In this document: piece after piece, positions 8,424 to 20,058 of the stretch
Numbering within the stretch: the first letter of the stretch is position 1
Layout of the letters: each line of letters starts with the position of its first letter
Origin: Sphingomonas bacterium
Lineage (GTDB): Bacteria > Pseudomonadota > Alphaproteobacteria > Sphingomonadales > Sphingomonadaceae
Assembly (NCBI RefSeq): GCF_028289855.1
Contig: NZ_JAQGKZ010000084.1
Span: 1-35,566, forward strand
Reading direction: 5' to 3'
Length of the DNA: 35,566 bases
Program-made: the position numbers and the translations under genes
The notes under the pieces: model-generated
Told to the model about the DNA's origin: nothing
The model's database searches: none
Seen by the model: the letters and a program-made list of their open reading frames with translations, nothing else

Positions 8424-9908
8424 GTGACGGGGGCATTTCTGGATCGGTCGGGCCGGGTGCGGCAGTGGCGCCGGGCGACGCTGTTCGCGCTCTTGCTGGG
8501 CTTCGCCGTTGCGCTACGCGCGCGCGATTTCGGCAATCCGATCATCCATGTCGATGAACAATATTACCTGCTGGTCGGCGACCATATGTTGCACGGGGCG
8601 CTTCCCTATATCGACATCTGGGACAGAAAGCCGGTCGGGCTGTTCCTGATCTTCGCGGCGATCCGGCTGCTGCCCGGCGACGGCATTCTAGCCTACCAGC
8701 TCACGGCAACGTTGTTTGCCGCGGCGACGGCCTGGCTGGTCGCATCCGGCGGACGGCGATTGGGCGCGACGCCGTTCGGCGCGCTGATGGCCGGGCTTGC
8801 GTATATCCTCTGGCTATCGTTCCTGAGCGGGCGCGGCGGCCAGTCGCCTGTCTTCTATAATCTGTTCATCGCCGGCGCCGGCGCCCTGACCCTGCGCTTG
8901 CCCGCATTAGCCAAGGCAGGACGCCGCCGCGCTATCGTGACGAACGGGGCGGTCGCGTGTCTCCTCGCAGGGCTGGCCATCCAGACGAAATATACGCCCG
9001 CGGTGGAGGGTGCGTTTTTCGGGCTTGCACATCTGTGGTATTTGCGTCGCACCGGCGAGACGTGGGTAGCCACAGCCGGTGCAGCGCTCATCTGGGCCGC
9101 ACTAGGGATCGCGCCGACTGCATTGGTCGCGGCCTATTATCGTTCGCTCGGCCCAGCGGCGTTCCAATCGTTCTGGTTCGCCAATTTCGCGTCGGTTTCG
9201 CTGCGTCAGGGCTATCCGGCCGCCAAGATCGCGGCGCGGCTGGCGGGCACAACGACGCAATTGTCGCCGTTCATCGTCTGCATGATCGTTGCCTGGCGCA
9301 CGCGGCCACGATCGGCCGAAGCCGCGCTGACGTTCGGCTGGCTCGCCGCCGCGCTGGTTGCGTTCGCGATGATCGGAGCGTTCTTCGATCATTATGCACT
9401 GCCGTTGATGGTGCCGTTGACAATGATCGCAGCGACCGTGCTCGGCCGCTCTTGCGTCGTTCTTATCTGCACGGTTGCTGCTGGGGCCGCGCTGCTGGTG
9501 TTCCACTTGGCGACGGAACGCGACGATCGAGCGTCGGCCTTCGCCGTGGCGCGCGCGATGGCGGCGAACGACGGATCGCAATGCCCCTATGTGTTTGCCG
9601 GCGACGCGATCCTCTACCACCTGGCACATTCCTGTTTGCCAACCGCTTATGCCTTTCCATCGACACTCGCCTACGAACCCGAACGGGGCGCGACTGGGAT
9701 CGACGAGGCGGCGGAAGTACGCCGCATCCTTGCGGGCCATCCGCCAGTAGTGGTGACGCTCGATCATCCGCTCGCGCCGTGGAACCAGGACAGCGAGGAG
9801 CCCGTGAGCCGTGCGCTGTCCCGCGATTACCGTTTGATCCTCTCGGCGCCCCAGGAGGGCGGCCACTTGCTCGTTTATCTCCGCCGCGGACGAACCATGC
9901 GCCCGTGA
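8424..9908 (+). CDS. Membrane glycosyltransferase, GT39/ArnT-like
   Basis: A polytopic membrane protein of 494 residues starting at a GTG. After a short basic N-terminus comes a first hydrophobic helix (LFALLLGFAVALRARDF) and then the loop IIHVDEQYYLLVGDHMLHGALPYIDIWDRKPVGLFLIF. The Asp-Glu in that first loop, together with the following RKPVG, is the hallmark of GT-C glycosyltransferases (PMT/ArnT type), which use polyprenyl-phosphate-linked sugars on the outer face of the inner membrane. About ten more hydrophobic helices follow up to residue 350. The C-terminal 120 residues are soluble and contain VFAGDAILYHLAHSCLPTAYAF. It may add a sugar to lipid A, a polysaccharide or a protein; the acceptor is unknown. 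A DUF2141 gene follows in the same direction after 78 bases. Confidence 0.82.
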   Translation: MTGAFLDRSGRVRQWRRATLFALLLGFAVALRARDFGNPIIHVDEQYYLLVGDHMLHGALPYIDIWDRKPVGLFLIFAAIRLLPGDGILAYQLTATLFAAATAWLVASGGRRLGATPFGALMAGLAYILWLSFLSGRGGQSPVFYNLFIAGAGALTLRLPALAKAGRRRAIVTNGAVACLLAGLAIQTKYTPAVEGAFFGLAHLWYLRRTGETWVATAGAALIWAALGIAPTALVAAYYRSLGPAAFQSFWFANFASVSLRQGYPAAKIAARLAGTTTQLSPFIVCMIVAWRTRPRSAEAALTFGWLAAALVAFAMIGAFFDHYALPLMVPLTMIAATVLGRSCVVLICTVAAGAALLVFHLATERDDRASAFAVARAMAANDGSQCPYVFAGDAILYHLAHSCLPTAYAFPSTLAYEPERGATGIDEAAEVRRILAGHPPVVVTLDHPLAPWNQDSEEPVSRALSRDYRLILSAPQEGGHLLVYLRRGRTMRP

Positions 9909-9986
9909 AAATCTCGACCCGCCGGTGTGGAACCGCCCGTCCGGCGGCGTCTGAACTATAGTCAACTCCACCAAGCGGAATCCACC

Positions 9987-10505
9987 ATGCGTCCAGCCTT
10001 TGTCGCCGTGCTATTGCTTCCTGCCATCTTCCTCGTCGCATTGCCGCTCGGCGCGGAGCAGATCGGCGAGGATGCCGCGATCTGCAAATCGGGGCGCGGC
10101 CCGGCTATCCAGGTCAACGTCGAGGGGTTGAAGGACAGAACCGGCGAGATGTGGCTCGAACTCTATCCGGCTACGCAGGCGGACTATTTGCGTCCCGACA
10201 TGGACCTAACTGCCGAGGGCAAGACGTTCCGCCGCACACGCGCGCATTTGCCCGCATCGGGAAGCGTCGAAATCTGCGTCAAGGTGCCGCGGCCGGGCCG
10301 CTACGCGCTGATGCTGCGCCACAACCGTGTCGGGCGCGACAAATTCTCGTTCTGGAGCGACGGCGCGGGCGTCCCCGGCAATCGCTCGCTCGGGCGGAGC
10401 AAGCCGACACTCGATCAAGCCGCCGTCAACGCTGGCGCGGGAATCACGACGGTAAGCATCAAGGTGCAGTATCTTCGTGGCTTTGGTTTCGCTCCTTTGG
10501 AATAG
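9987..10505 (+). CDS. DUF2141 domain secreted protein
   Basis: A protein of 172 residues from the ATG at 9987. That start gives a clean signal peptide (MRPAFVAVLLLPAIFLVALPLGAEQ), while the longer frame adds 20 residues without features. The mature part is a DUF2141 beta-sandwich: AIQVNVEGLKDRTGEMWLELYP, then a linker, then VEICVKVPRPGRYALMLRHN, the family's characteristic 'makes the product visible as a small periplasmic beta protein' segment, and FSFWSDGAGVPGN near residue 125. Two Cys residues (in AAICKSG and VEICVKV) could form a disulfide in the periplasm. The molecular function of the family is not known. It probably shares a transcript with the upstream membrane glycosyltransferase. 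Confidence 0.85.
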   Translation: MRPAFVAVLLLPAIFLVALPLGAEQIGEDAAICKSGRGPAIQVNVEGLKDRTGEMWLELYPATQADYLRPDMDLTAEGKTFRRTRAHLPASGSVEICVKVPRPGRYALMLRHNRVGRDKFSFWSDGAGVPGNRSLGRSKPTLDQAAVNAGAGITTVSIKVQYLRGFGFAPLE

Positions 10506-10865
10506 TCGATTGACGGCCGCTTTTACCGGAAGCCACCGTAAAGCTGGCGGTCTGCTTTCCGCCCAATCATGGCCATTCTTTGGGCCCGCCCGAACTTCTG
10601 CTTTCCACCAATTCCGGTCGTCCAGGGCCGGACCGGCGCGAACGGCAGCTCACGACCCAATTGCCGTCATTCCTGGAAGGGTTTGGCTAAGGTTGGCCGC
10701 GGTATTCGCCTTCTAACGCGGGCGATGGCGTAACGCGTGGCACCGAGTCGAATCGACTATTTTCGGGCCGCTAGAAAATAATCCTAAACTATCGCCGATC
10801 CTTCCCGACTAACCGTCGAGCAGTTGGTGCGTTCCTGGCCCGCTGCGTCGACAGGGGGGCGGGGA
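10506..10865. repeat. Intergenic region with a degenerate TCTGCTTTCC repeat pair
   Basis: 360 bases without a gene. Two copies of TCTGCTTTCC lie at 10551-10560 and 10597-10606 (46-base period), each followed by a CC(A)AAT...GG.C.T.C type sequence. This type of motif resembles dispersed intergenic repeats I associate with sphingomonads, which I cannot verify here. An A/T-rich island at 10755-10795 (TAGAAAATAATCCTAAAC) is the only promoter-like stretch before the RHS gene. No terminator with a T-run was seen after the DUF2141 gene. Confidence 0.4.
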
Positions 10866-12950
10866 ATGACGGCCATTTTCACCGGTCTGGGTGCGGGCGC
10901 GGAGCGCGGATCGGGTAACGTGCTCGGTGGCGCGGGGCTGCTCGGCAGCGGCACGCTCGGGCGCTCGGGCGAGCAAGTCCTGCTCAACGCCGCGACCGGC
11001 AATCTGATGATCCAGCAGCGCGACGAGATGCTGATCGGCCGAGGACCCGACGCGGCGATCACGCGGACGTACAACAGCCAGGGCGATCTCAGTGACGACA
11101 ACGGCGACAATTGGCGCCAGTCGACCGACCGCCGCGTCTATGGCCTGACCGGCACCGTCAACACCAGCGGGAGCACGGTCAAGCGCGTCTCGGGCGACGG
11201 GTCGGAGATTACCTATACGTGGAACGCGACGGCTTCTGCCTATGTCGCGACCGATGGGGTCGGCGCCTACGACAAGCTGACCTACAACTCCGGCACCAGC
11301 GCCTGGACCTGGACCGACGGCGACAGTCAGGCGACCGAGACCTTCGCGCAATACGGCGTCTATGGCCTGACCGGCACCGTCAACACGTCGGGCAGCACGA
11401 TCAGCCGCCGCGCCGCCGACGGCAGCACGAGCACCTACACCTGGGACGGCACGCGATATGCCGTGAGCAGCGGCACGGCGAGCGCCGACAACCTGACTTA
11501 CGGCACCACCACAGGCTGGACGTGGTCAAACAGCGGCACTGCGGTGCGGCAGTTTGCCGATTCCTATCGCATTACCGACTTGACCGACACGACGAGCAAT
11601 ACGCTCCACTTCACCTACGCAACCGGCGCATCGGAAGGTCAGCTCGACAAGGTCACCACGGCGGACGGCGGCTATGTCCAATATATTTACGACACGGCGA
11701 ATGGCCACCCCGAGCGCGTCAAGTCGATCCTGACGAGCTATACCGACCTGGCGACATCGACCGCCAAGACGCTCACCCGGACCACCTACGGCTATGACTC
11801 GTCGAACCGGCTGACCAGCGTCACGGTCGACCTGACTCCAGAAAACGCTGCCGACGCGGTCACGTACGTCACGACCTATACCTATGACGGCACCTCGAAG
11901 CGCGTCGCGTCGATCAGCCAGACCGACGGGTCGTCGCTTGCGGTCCACTATGACTCGAGCCTGCGCGTCGATTCGCTGACCCAGACCGTCGCGAGCGGCG
12001 TCACGCGGATCACAAATATTGCGTACGACGCGACCGCGCATACCGCGACGGTCACCGACCCGTCCGGGCAAAGCACCACGCTGACCTACGACACCCACGG
12101 AAATTTGACCAAGATCACCGCGCCTGCGGCCGCTACTGGCGGGCCGCGGCAGGTCGTCCAGTTCGGTTATAACGGCAACGACGATGTCGTTTCGACGACA
12201 GATGCCATGGGCAACGCCACCACGTTCGCTGACTTCACCGCTTTCGGCAACGCGCAGACGATCACCGACCGCGAGGGCCATCCCACGATCCGCACGTTCG
12301 GAGCGAAGAACGAGCTGCTGACCGAAACGGTGACGGGTGCCGGCCCGTCGGGCGATGCCGTCAGCCAAACCACTCGCTACGTCTACAATAGCCTCGACCA
12401 GCTCGCCTTCGTGATCAGCCCCGACGGCAATGTGTACCAACAAAGTTATGACAGTTTAGGCCAGCACATCCGGACGCAATTGTTCAACAAGCAGTTCGAC
12501 TTCGGTACGCTGACGTCGTCCCAGGCGCCGTCAAAAACGGACATGAGCAACTGGATTGCGGCGCTGACCGGTGCCGACGCGACCGCGATCGATATCGAGA
12601 CAATCGATTACGATGCTCGCGGGAACACGACCAGCGTCAGGAAATATCAAACGACGCTGGGTTCGTCGAACCCGTCCTCTACCGATCCGTTCAGCCTGGT
12701 CACATACGCCTACGATCAAGCGGGACAATTATTGTCCCGCACCGATTATCAACACACGGCGGAGACGTTCGTCTATGACGGTCTCGGCCGGGTGGTGGCC
12801 TCAGTCGACATGCAGGGCAGCGCCACGAGCATCCTGTTCGACGATGCGCATACCCGAACCATCGTGACGCTGGCCAACGGGCTGACGCAAACCTCGACCT
12901 ACAATGTCGCGGGCGACCTGCTCGCCTATTCCGAAGCGAGCCCGCCGGCC

Positions 12951-13440
12951 GGCGGGATCAATCTCACGCCCGATTTGACGAACCCGGCGCAATGGACGGT
13001 GTCGAACGTCGCCACGCCGACGGACACCATCACGATCGATGGCGCGCCGGCAAGGACCTACACCTCGCTGGCAGGAGGGGGGTCGCTGGGTACCGCGGCG
13101 TTCTCCGTCGCGGCGGGCGATACGCTGACGTGGGAAGTCACGCTGCAGGGCGTCGGCTCGACCACATCCGACATGCTGGGCTTTTACGGCATGGTGAGCG
13201 GATGGGGCGACGTCGCCCATACGACGAGCACCGTGCTGTCGGGGCCCGGGACGACCGGCAACGCCTATCTCAGCATCATGCAGGTCAGCGGGCTGTCGAC
13301 CACGACCGGCACGCGGATCCGGATCACGCGAACCTTCACTACCGCCGAAACCGTTTACGGCTATTTCTACATCAAGACGTCGAGCGGGGGTGCGGTCGGC
13401 GAGGCGGTGACCATGCGGGATCCCTCGATCACCAAGACCT
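12951..13440 (+). repeat. First inserted beta-sandwich-like module in the RHS shell
   Basis: About 160 codons interrupt the YD repeats, starting NLTPDLTNPAQW and ending near VTMRDPSITKTS. The segment lacks YD motifs and alternates short hydrophobic strands, with TLTWEVTLQGV, FYGMVSGWGD, TVLSGPGT and TRIRITRTFTTAETVYGYFYIK. It looks like a jelly-roll carbohydrate-binding-like domain, by pattern only. It is clearly homologous to the segment at 13898-14382. Confidence 0.6.
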
Positions 13441-13897
13441 CGGTCCCCACAACCTCCTATACATATGACCAGCTCGGCCGCGTGCGCGCGATGACCGACG
13501 CGACCGCGCGCAACAGCTACGCCGTCTACGACAATGCCGGGCGCAAGGTCGCCGACGTCGATCATTATCTCAATGTGACCGAATACAAATACAATGCCGA
13601 CAATCGCGTCATCGCCACGGTGCGTTACGCGACCGCGCTGTCGTCCTCCTATGCAAGCGTGCTTGCCGCGGGCACCTTCGTGCTGGACGCGACCTCGCGG
13701 CCCGCCGACAACACCGCCGCCGACCTTTGGACGTTCAAGGTCTATGACAAGGAAGGGCGCGCCGTCGAAACGATCGATGGCGCCGGCGACGCGACCGAAT
13801 ACAAATACGATGCGTCGGGCAAGCTGCTCAAGACGATCAATTACGCCAACAAGCTGAGCGCGACACAGATCGCCGGGCTCAAGGCGGCGATCAGGGG

Positions 13898-14382
13898 CGA
13901 CAACCTCGCGCCCGATTTGACCAATACCAGCCAGTGGACGACTGGCGGCCTGACCGTCAGCGGCAACAGATATTCCGTCACCACAGGGGGAGCGGGAGGC
14001 CAAGGGTTGTTCGGTGCGGGGATCGCCGTCGCCGCCGGGGAATCGCTGTCATTCGAAATCTCGATAACCGGCGTTCTCACCGGCGGCACTATCGCATCGG
14101 CGGTGTTCGGCTTCCTTGGATCGAGCAGCGTTTGGGGCGATGGCACCGACACGACGGTAACCGTTCTGAGCGGGCCGGGGAGCGTCAATCCCTATTATCT
14201 CGCGATCAAGCAGATCGGGTCGCTCGACGAGACCACGCCCACGCGGATCCGGATCACCCGGACGTTCGCCACTGCGGAAACGGTCTACGCCACGTTCTGC
14301 ATCGATTCGACCAACGGCGCATCGACCGTCACTGGTCATGCGGTCATCCTCACCGGGGCATCGATCACCCGTAGCCCGTCGA
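13898..14382 (+). repeat. Second inserted beta-sandwich-like module in the RHS shell
   Basis: A second copy of the module at 12951-13440, starting NLAPDLTNTSQW and ending near VILTGASITRSP. Shared landmarks in the same order are PDLTN..QW, SSxWGDgtDTT, TVLSGPG, YLaIkQ and TRIRITRTFaTAETVYatF. DNA identity is high over the segment encoding TRIRITRTF (ACGCGGATCCGGATCAC in both). It carries one Cys (in TFCIDSTNG) absent from the first copy. Confidence 0.6.
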
Positions 14383-16511
14383 CGGTTCTCACCCGGCCCA
14401 CCGTGGACACCACGCGGGACCGCGTATCGCGCCTATTCTACGACAAATCGGGCCGCGTCGTCGGTACCCTGGATGGCGAGGGCTATCTCTCCCGCATAAC
14501 CTATGACGGGACCGGCCGACCGGTTGCCGAGACGGCCTTCGCAACGGTCGTTCCGAGCGGCGACCGGGCTTCGGCAAGCTTCAGCGCGCTTGTCGCCGAC
14601 GTCACTGCAGTGACGGCGCCCGATCGCACGACGCGCTATGTCTATGACAACCAGGGTCTGTTGACGTTTACGATCGATCCGCTCAACCATGTGACCGAAT
14701 TCGTCTATCCGGGGATCAGCTCGGCCGATGTTATCGGCAAGGCGCGCCGGACGATCCAGTATGCTGGCACGATCGCCAGTCTGTCGACCTATTCGGTGAC
14801 CAGCGTGCGCAGCGCGATCACCAGCGCAACCAGCAGCGGCAGCATCGTCAGCGGCGACAACCGGTCCGTCTGGGCGATCTACGATGTGCACGAGAATCTG
14901 GCATATACGATCGATGCATCGGGCGCGGTCACCGGCTACAAATATGACGCGATGGGTCACGTCACCAAGACGACCCGCTATGCCGCGCTGCGCGCTACGA
15001 CCGCATTGCCGAACACCAGCGACATGGACGGCTGGGCATCGGCCTTTGGCGACGCCGCAAACGATCGCATAATGCGCGATTATTACGACGCCCGCGGCGA
15101 CCTGATCTTCTCGGTCGATGGCGAAGGCTATGCCACGCGCCTGGATTACGATGCGGAAAGCCGCCTGATTGGGACGGTGCGCTGGAATACCGCGGTTTCC
15201 GTCATTGACAGCACGACGCTGGCGGGCGTCGCGAGCATGGTCGGCGGCACCTACACAGCAACTGCGACCGGTTACGACAATGACGGCCGTATCGAAACGA
15301 CCACCGACGGCGAAGGCGTCGTCACGCGATATGTGTACAACGCAAACGGTACGCTCCGATCGACGTATCTGGCATATGCGACCGCAGACCAGGTCGAGAC
15401 GCGGTACGATTATGACGCCGCGGGACGGGCGGAGTATCGGTACGACGCCTACGGCACGGCCGATCAGACGACGACGCACTATATCTACAATGCGTTCGGC
15501 CAGATCGCGACGACGACCGATCCCGACGGCAACAGCGTCAGCAACGCCTACGATCTTGCCGGCCGGCTGATCAGCGTGACCGACGCCGAAAACACCAGCC
15601 TGACGACAAGCTACCAATATAATGCGTTCGGCGAGGTGACGGTCACCACCGATCGTCTGTCGAAGTCGAGCTACGCTTATTACGACATGATGGGTCGGGT
15701 CACGGTGACGCGCGACGCGGACAACCGCGTGGTCGAGACGGCCTACAACGTTTTCGGCGAGGTGTCGTCGATCACGGCGCGCGTCAATCTCGCGAGCGGT
15801 AGCACATCGACTGCTCCGAGCGTCACGTCCGACACGACGCGCGATCATGTCACGACCTACGAATACGACAAGAACGGCCGGGTCCATGTCACGACCGATG
15901 TCGAAAACGGCGCCACCACGATCACCTACACCGCGTTCGGTGAGATCGACACGGTTATCAGCCCGATGACGGCCGGCACGACGATCCAGACCACCGACCG
16001 CTACGATCGCCGCGGTTTGCTGAAGGCGCAAATCGTCGATTCGGCGAGCGGCGGCAAGGCAATCACCACCAGCTACGAATACGATGCGTTCGGCCGCCAG
16101 ACCAAGGTCACCAACGCGCTGACCAAGTTCAAGTCCGCGTCCTACGACAAGGACGGGCGCCTGAAGACGACCGCCGACGAGCTCGGCAATACGACCACCT
16201 ATACCTATAACAAGCGCGGCAATCTGGTCGCGGTGTCCGACGCGGCGAGCAAGGTCACCCGCTACGTCTACGACAACAAGGACCGCCGGATCGGGATGAT
16301 CGATGCCGTCGGCGCGGTCACCGTCTACAGCTATGACGGCAACGGCAACGTCACCGTCGTCAAGACCTATGCGCAGCAAATCTCGCCCACGCCGCTCGCG
16401 GCGCTCGCGTTGCAGGTAACGAGTGCCGCCTGGTCGTCGCTTACCAGCGACACCACGCACGACCATGTCACGCGCTACGCCTACGACAAGGACGATCGTC
16501 TTCGCTTTACC

Positions 16512-16525
16512 GTCGATGCACGTCA
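16512..16525 (+). other. Frameshift site in the RHS gene
   Basis: Upstream the frame reads RYAYDKDDRLRFTVD and then, without a gap, the continuing homology HVTERVYDAEGEVLHT is found in the next frame, with the join at 16518/16519. Sister repeats in the same protein read VDALGFVTRTDYD and IDALNRVTGYGYD. Two residues (of the type A-L-G before H) therefore appear to be missing, which fits a loss of 8 bases. A +1 or -2 change would also restore the frame. Confidence 0.85.
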
Positions 16526-19500
16526 CCGAACGCGTCTACGACGCCGAGGGCGAGGTTCTCCACACGATCGCCTATGACGGAACCATCGCGCCCGCGAGCT
16601 ACACGGTCACCGCCATCGCGACCGCGATCACCAGCCTGGCCAGCCGTGTGACGCGGTTCGTCTACGACGATGCCGGACAAGTGATGTACTCGATCGACGC
16701 GCTCAACCGCGTGACCGGGTACGGCTACGACGCGTTCGGCAACGTCACCCGGACGACCGAATTCGCAGCGACTTACACGACGAGCGGCGATCCCGCGCTG
16801 TCGGCGATGACCGGCTGGCAGACGAGCAATGCCAACGCCACCGACGATCGGACCACGCTTGCCAAATACGACCGCGACGGCAGGTTGCGCTACTCGGTCG
16901 ACGCGCTCGGCTTCGTTACCCGGACCGATTACGACAAGGCCGGGCACGTCGCCGCGCGCACCGCCTATGCCGATGCCAATACCGGCATCACCGACACGAC
17001 GCTGCTCGCGACGCTCGACGGCACGACCTACGCGAGCACTCCAACCTCCGCGCGTATCACGCAATACGGTTATGACGGCGCCGGGCGGCTGATCTCGACC
17101 ACCCTGCTCGAGGACAATGCGACAACCGGTAATGCGGTGTCGATCACGACGTATCTAGTGCTCGATGCGCTCGGCCAGGTGACCTCGTCGACCCAGGGAT
17201 ATAATCTCGCCACCCCGAGCGATACGACCAACGCGAGCACAACCGCGTACGAATATGACGATGCCGGTCGCGTCGTGAAGCAAACCACCGGCTCGGGCAC
17301 CGCCGACGCCAGTACGACATGGGTCTATTACGACGCGCTCGGCTGCAAGGCCGCGACGGTCGACGGCGACAACTACCTGTGCGTCTACACTTATGACGCT
17401 GCCGGTCAGCTGACCCACGAGACGCATTATGCCGGCAAGATCACCAGCACATTCGGCAAGACCACCAGCGTCGCGTCGCTGATCGGCCTGGCCGGGTCGG
17501 TCAACAGCGACGTCCAGAACGCGTATGACGCGTTCGGCGCGGTGCAGGCGACCACCGACGCACTCGGATCGGTCGTGTCGTACGATTATGACGCGATCGG
17601 CGAGGTCAAGAAACAGACCGCGCAGATGGACCCCGGCACCACCGCCGACGACATCGTCACGCAGTATAGCTACGACAATTTCGGCAGTGTCGTGAAGACG
17701 ATCGACGCGCGCGGCAATGCGAGCTTCGCCTATTACGACGCGCTCGGCCGCGTCACGCGCCAGGTCGATGCCGAACGGTTTGTGACCGACACGACCTACA
17801 CCCGCGGCGACCAGGCCGCATCGGTCAAACGGTGGCACCGGAAGCTGGACGTTTCGGTAACCGTGAGCGAGGCGGCAAATCCAGGTCCGCCCACTTCCGA
17901 TGCCCTCGATGCCACGACCAGCTTCGAGTATGACAAGGACGACCGGCTGACGAAGTCGATCGAGGCCGAGGGCGACAGTTCGGGCGGCAGCTTCCAGCTC
18001 TATTACGAGCAATATACGCTGGACGCGTTCGGCAATCGCATCGCGGTCAGAAACAAGCTCGGCGCGACCAGCAATTACACCTTCAACAAGCGCGGTCAGG
18101 TGCTGACCGAGACGCTGCCGATCACGACATGGACCGGCGGATCCAGCCCGACCTCGATCGCGGTTCGCAACACCTACAGCTACGACCTGCGCGGCAATCG
18201 CACGCAGATGGTCGAGGCGAGCGGCGCCGCCGAAGTGCGCACGACCAACTATACGTACGACAAGCTGGATCGTCTCACGCTGACGGCGCACGATGCGGTG
18301 ACCGTCACCAATGCCGATCTCACCACCACGACGGGCGTCGTGCCGGCAGAGATTTTCAGTTACGATCGTCGCGGCAATTTGATCGAAAGCGCGGTGGGTC
18401 ACCTGTCCGGCACCACGCCGGTGAGCGACAGCCGAACGCTCAACTGGTACGACAATCTCGGCCACGTGATTGCCAGCGTCGTCCAGTCGGACCTGATCGC
18501 GGGCGTCCAGAAAGGGACGTTCAGCGTCTTCAGCTATGACGCAAACGGCAATCGCCTGACCGCAAAGACCTATGGCGACCCGATCACTTTGCCGACCGAT
18601 GCCACGGGCGCCGTGCCGTCGCCGGTCGATACGAGCAATTATCGCCAGACGAGCTATGAGTATGATCGCGCCGACCGTTTGAAGACGACTACCGTCGTGG
18701 CGCTGCTCACGGGTGAATCGAACGGGTCTACCTGGGCGACGACGACGGCTAACGTCGTGACGTCGGTCGAATACGACATGAACGGCAATGTCACGCGCCA
18801 GGTCGATGGCCGCGGCAACAGCATCTACAACTGGTACGACAAGCTCGGCCGCCAGGTCGCGCAGGTCGATGCCGAAAACTATCTCACGGTCTGGACCCGC
18901 GATGCCGAAGGCAACGCGCTGAGCGAAACGCGCTATGCCAACAAGGTGACCGGAACGTTCACGCCGGCGACCGACTATACGACGCTTTCCACTTTGCTCG
19001 GTACCGGCGCGACCGACGCCAACCGGGTGACGACCTTCACCTACGACCGCAACGGACGGCGTGTCGGCGAGGTGCGTCAGAGCGTCGCTTACGCGACCGT
19101 CAGCGCAACCAACGGCGCCCTCACCACCTACACCGCGGCATCGACGGTCGCCTACACCTATAACGGTCTCGGCGAAGTGCTGACCAAGGTCGAGGCGAAT
19201 GGCGACACCACCGGCTATACTTATGACGCGACCGGCCGGCTGACGCTCGAAACCGGGCAGTCGTTCACCGATTATCTGGGCAGCACCGTCACCCCGCGTA
19301 CCGCTTATGCCTATGACGGCCTGAACAATTTGACCGCGGCCCGCGTCCAGATCGACGCTAGCGGCACCAACGCCAACGACCGGATCACCACCTACACCTA
19401 TGGCGCGGGCGGGCGGCTGGCGACGATGACCGACGCCGCCGGCTTCACCCACAGCTACGGCTATGACGTGGCGGGCCGGACGGTGCGCGACAGCTATGTG

Positions 19501-20055
19501 CGCAAGAATTCGGCCGGAGCCGACCTGGCCGCCGAAGCGATCGTGTATCGCTACGACCTCGCCGGGCGCGTGACGACGGAGAGCAATGCGCGATATAATG
19601 GGTCGAGCTGGGTGTTCACCGACGCCGACGGCACGGCGTACGACGCGATGCGGATGCGCTACGACGCCTATGGCGAGATGACCGGCCGCGGCGTGACCGC
19701 GGGGCCGGGGGCCACCGCGGCGTATCAGGAAGTGTTCGACTATGACGCCGGGGGCCGGATGTGGCACTCGAACAGCGGCGACGGGGTCGACCGCTTCTAT
19801 GTCTACGACAAGGCCGGCAACCAGACGCTGGCGTTGAGTTCGGCGGGCGCCAATTTGTCGGGGCTGACGCTGGCCAATTACACCGCCTCGCTGACCGGTT
19901 CCGGCGGCACGAGCACGAGCGGTGCGGTGACCACGATCACGCGGTACGACCGCCGCGGTCAGGCGATCGCGACGATCGCCCCCGACCGCGAGCTGACCGC
20001 GATCGGCAGTGGCATCGCCACGCTGACCACCGCCAAGACCTATAACGCGTTCGGC

Positions 20056-20058
20056 TAA
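20056..20058 (+). other. Premature TAA stop in the RHS gene
   Basis: The frame reads TYNAFG, then TAA, then VASETDARAFTTTYTYN in the same frame. Sister repeats read YNAFGQIATTTDPDG and YNAFGEVTVTTD, so the stop replaces a Gln (CAA to TAA) or Glu (GAA to TAA) codon by a single base change. Confidence 0.9.

Noticed and set aside
14433..16526. Long minus-strand open frame (697 codons) and others of up to 870 codons opposite the RHS gene
   Set aside because: They are antisense shadows of the YD-repeat codons: low-complexity, Arg/Val/Gly-rich products without domain patterns.
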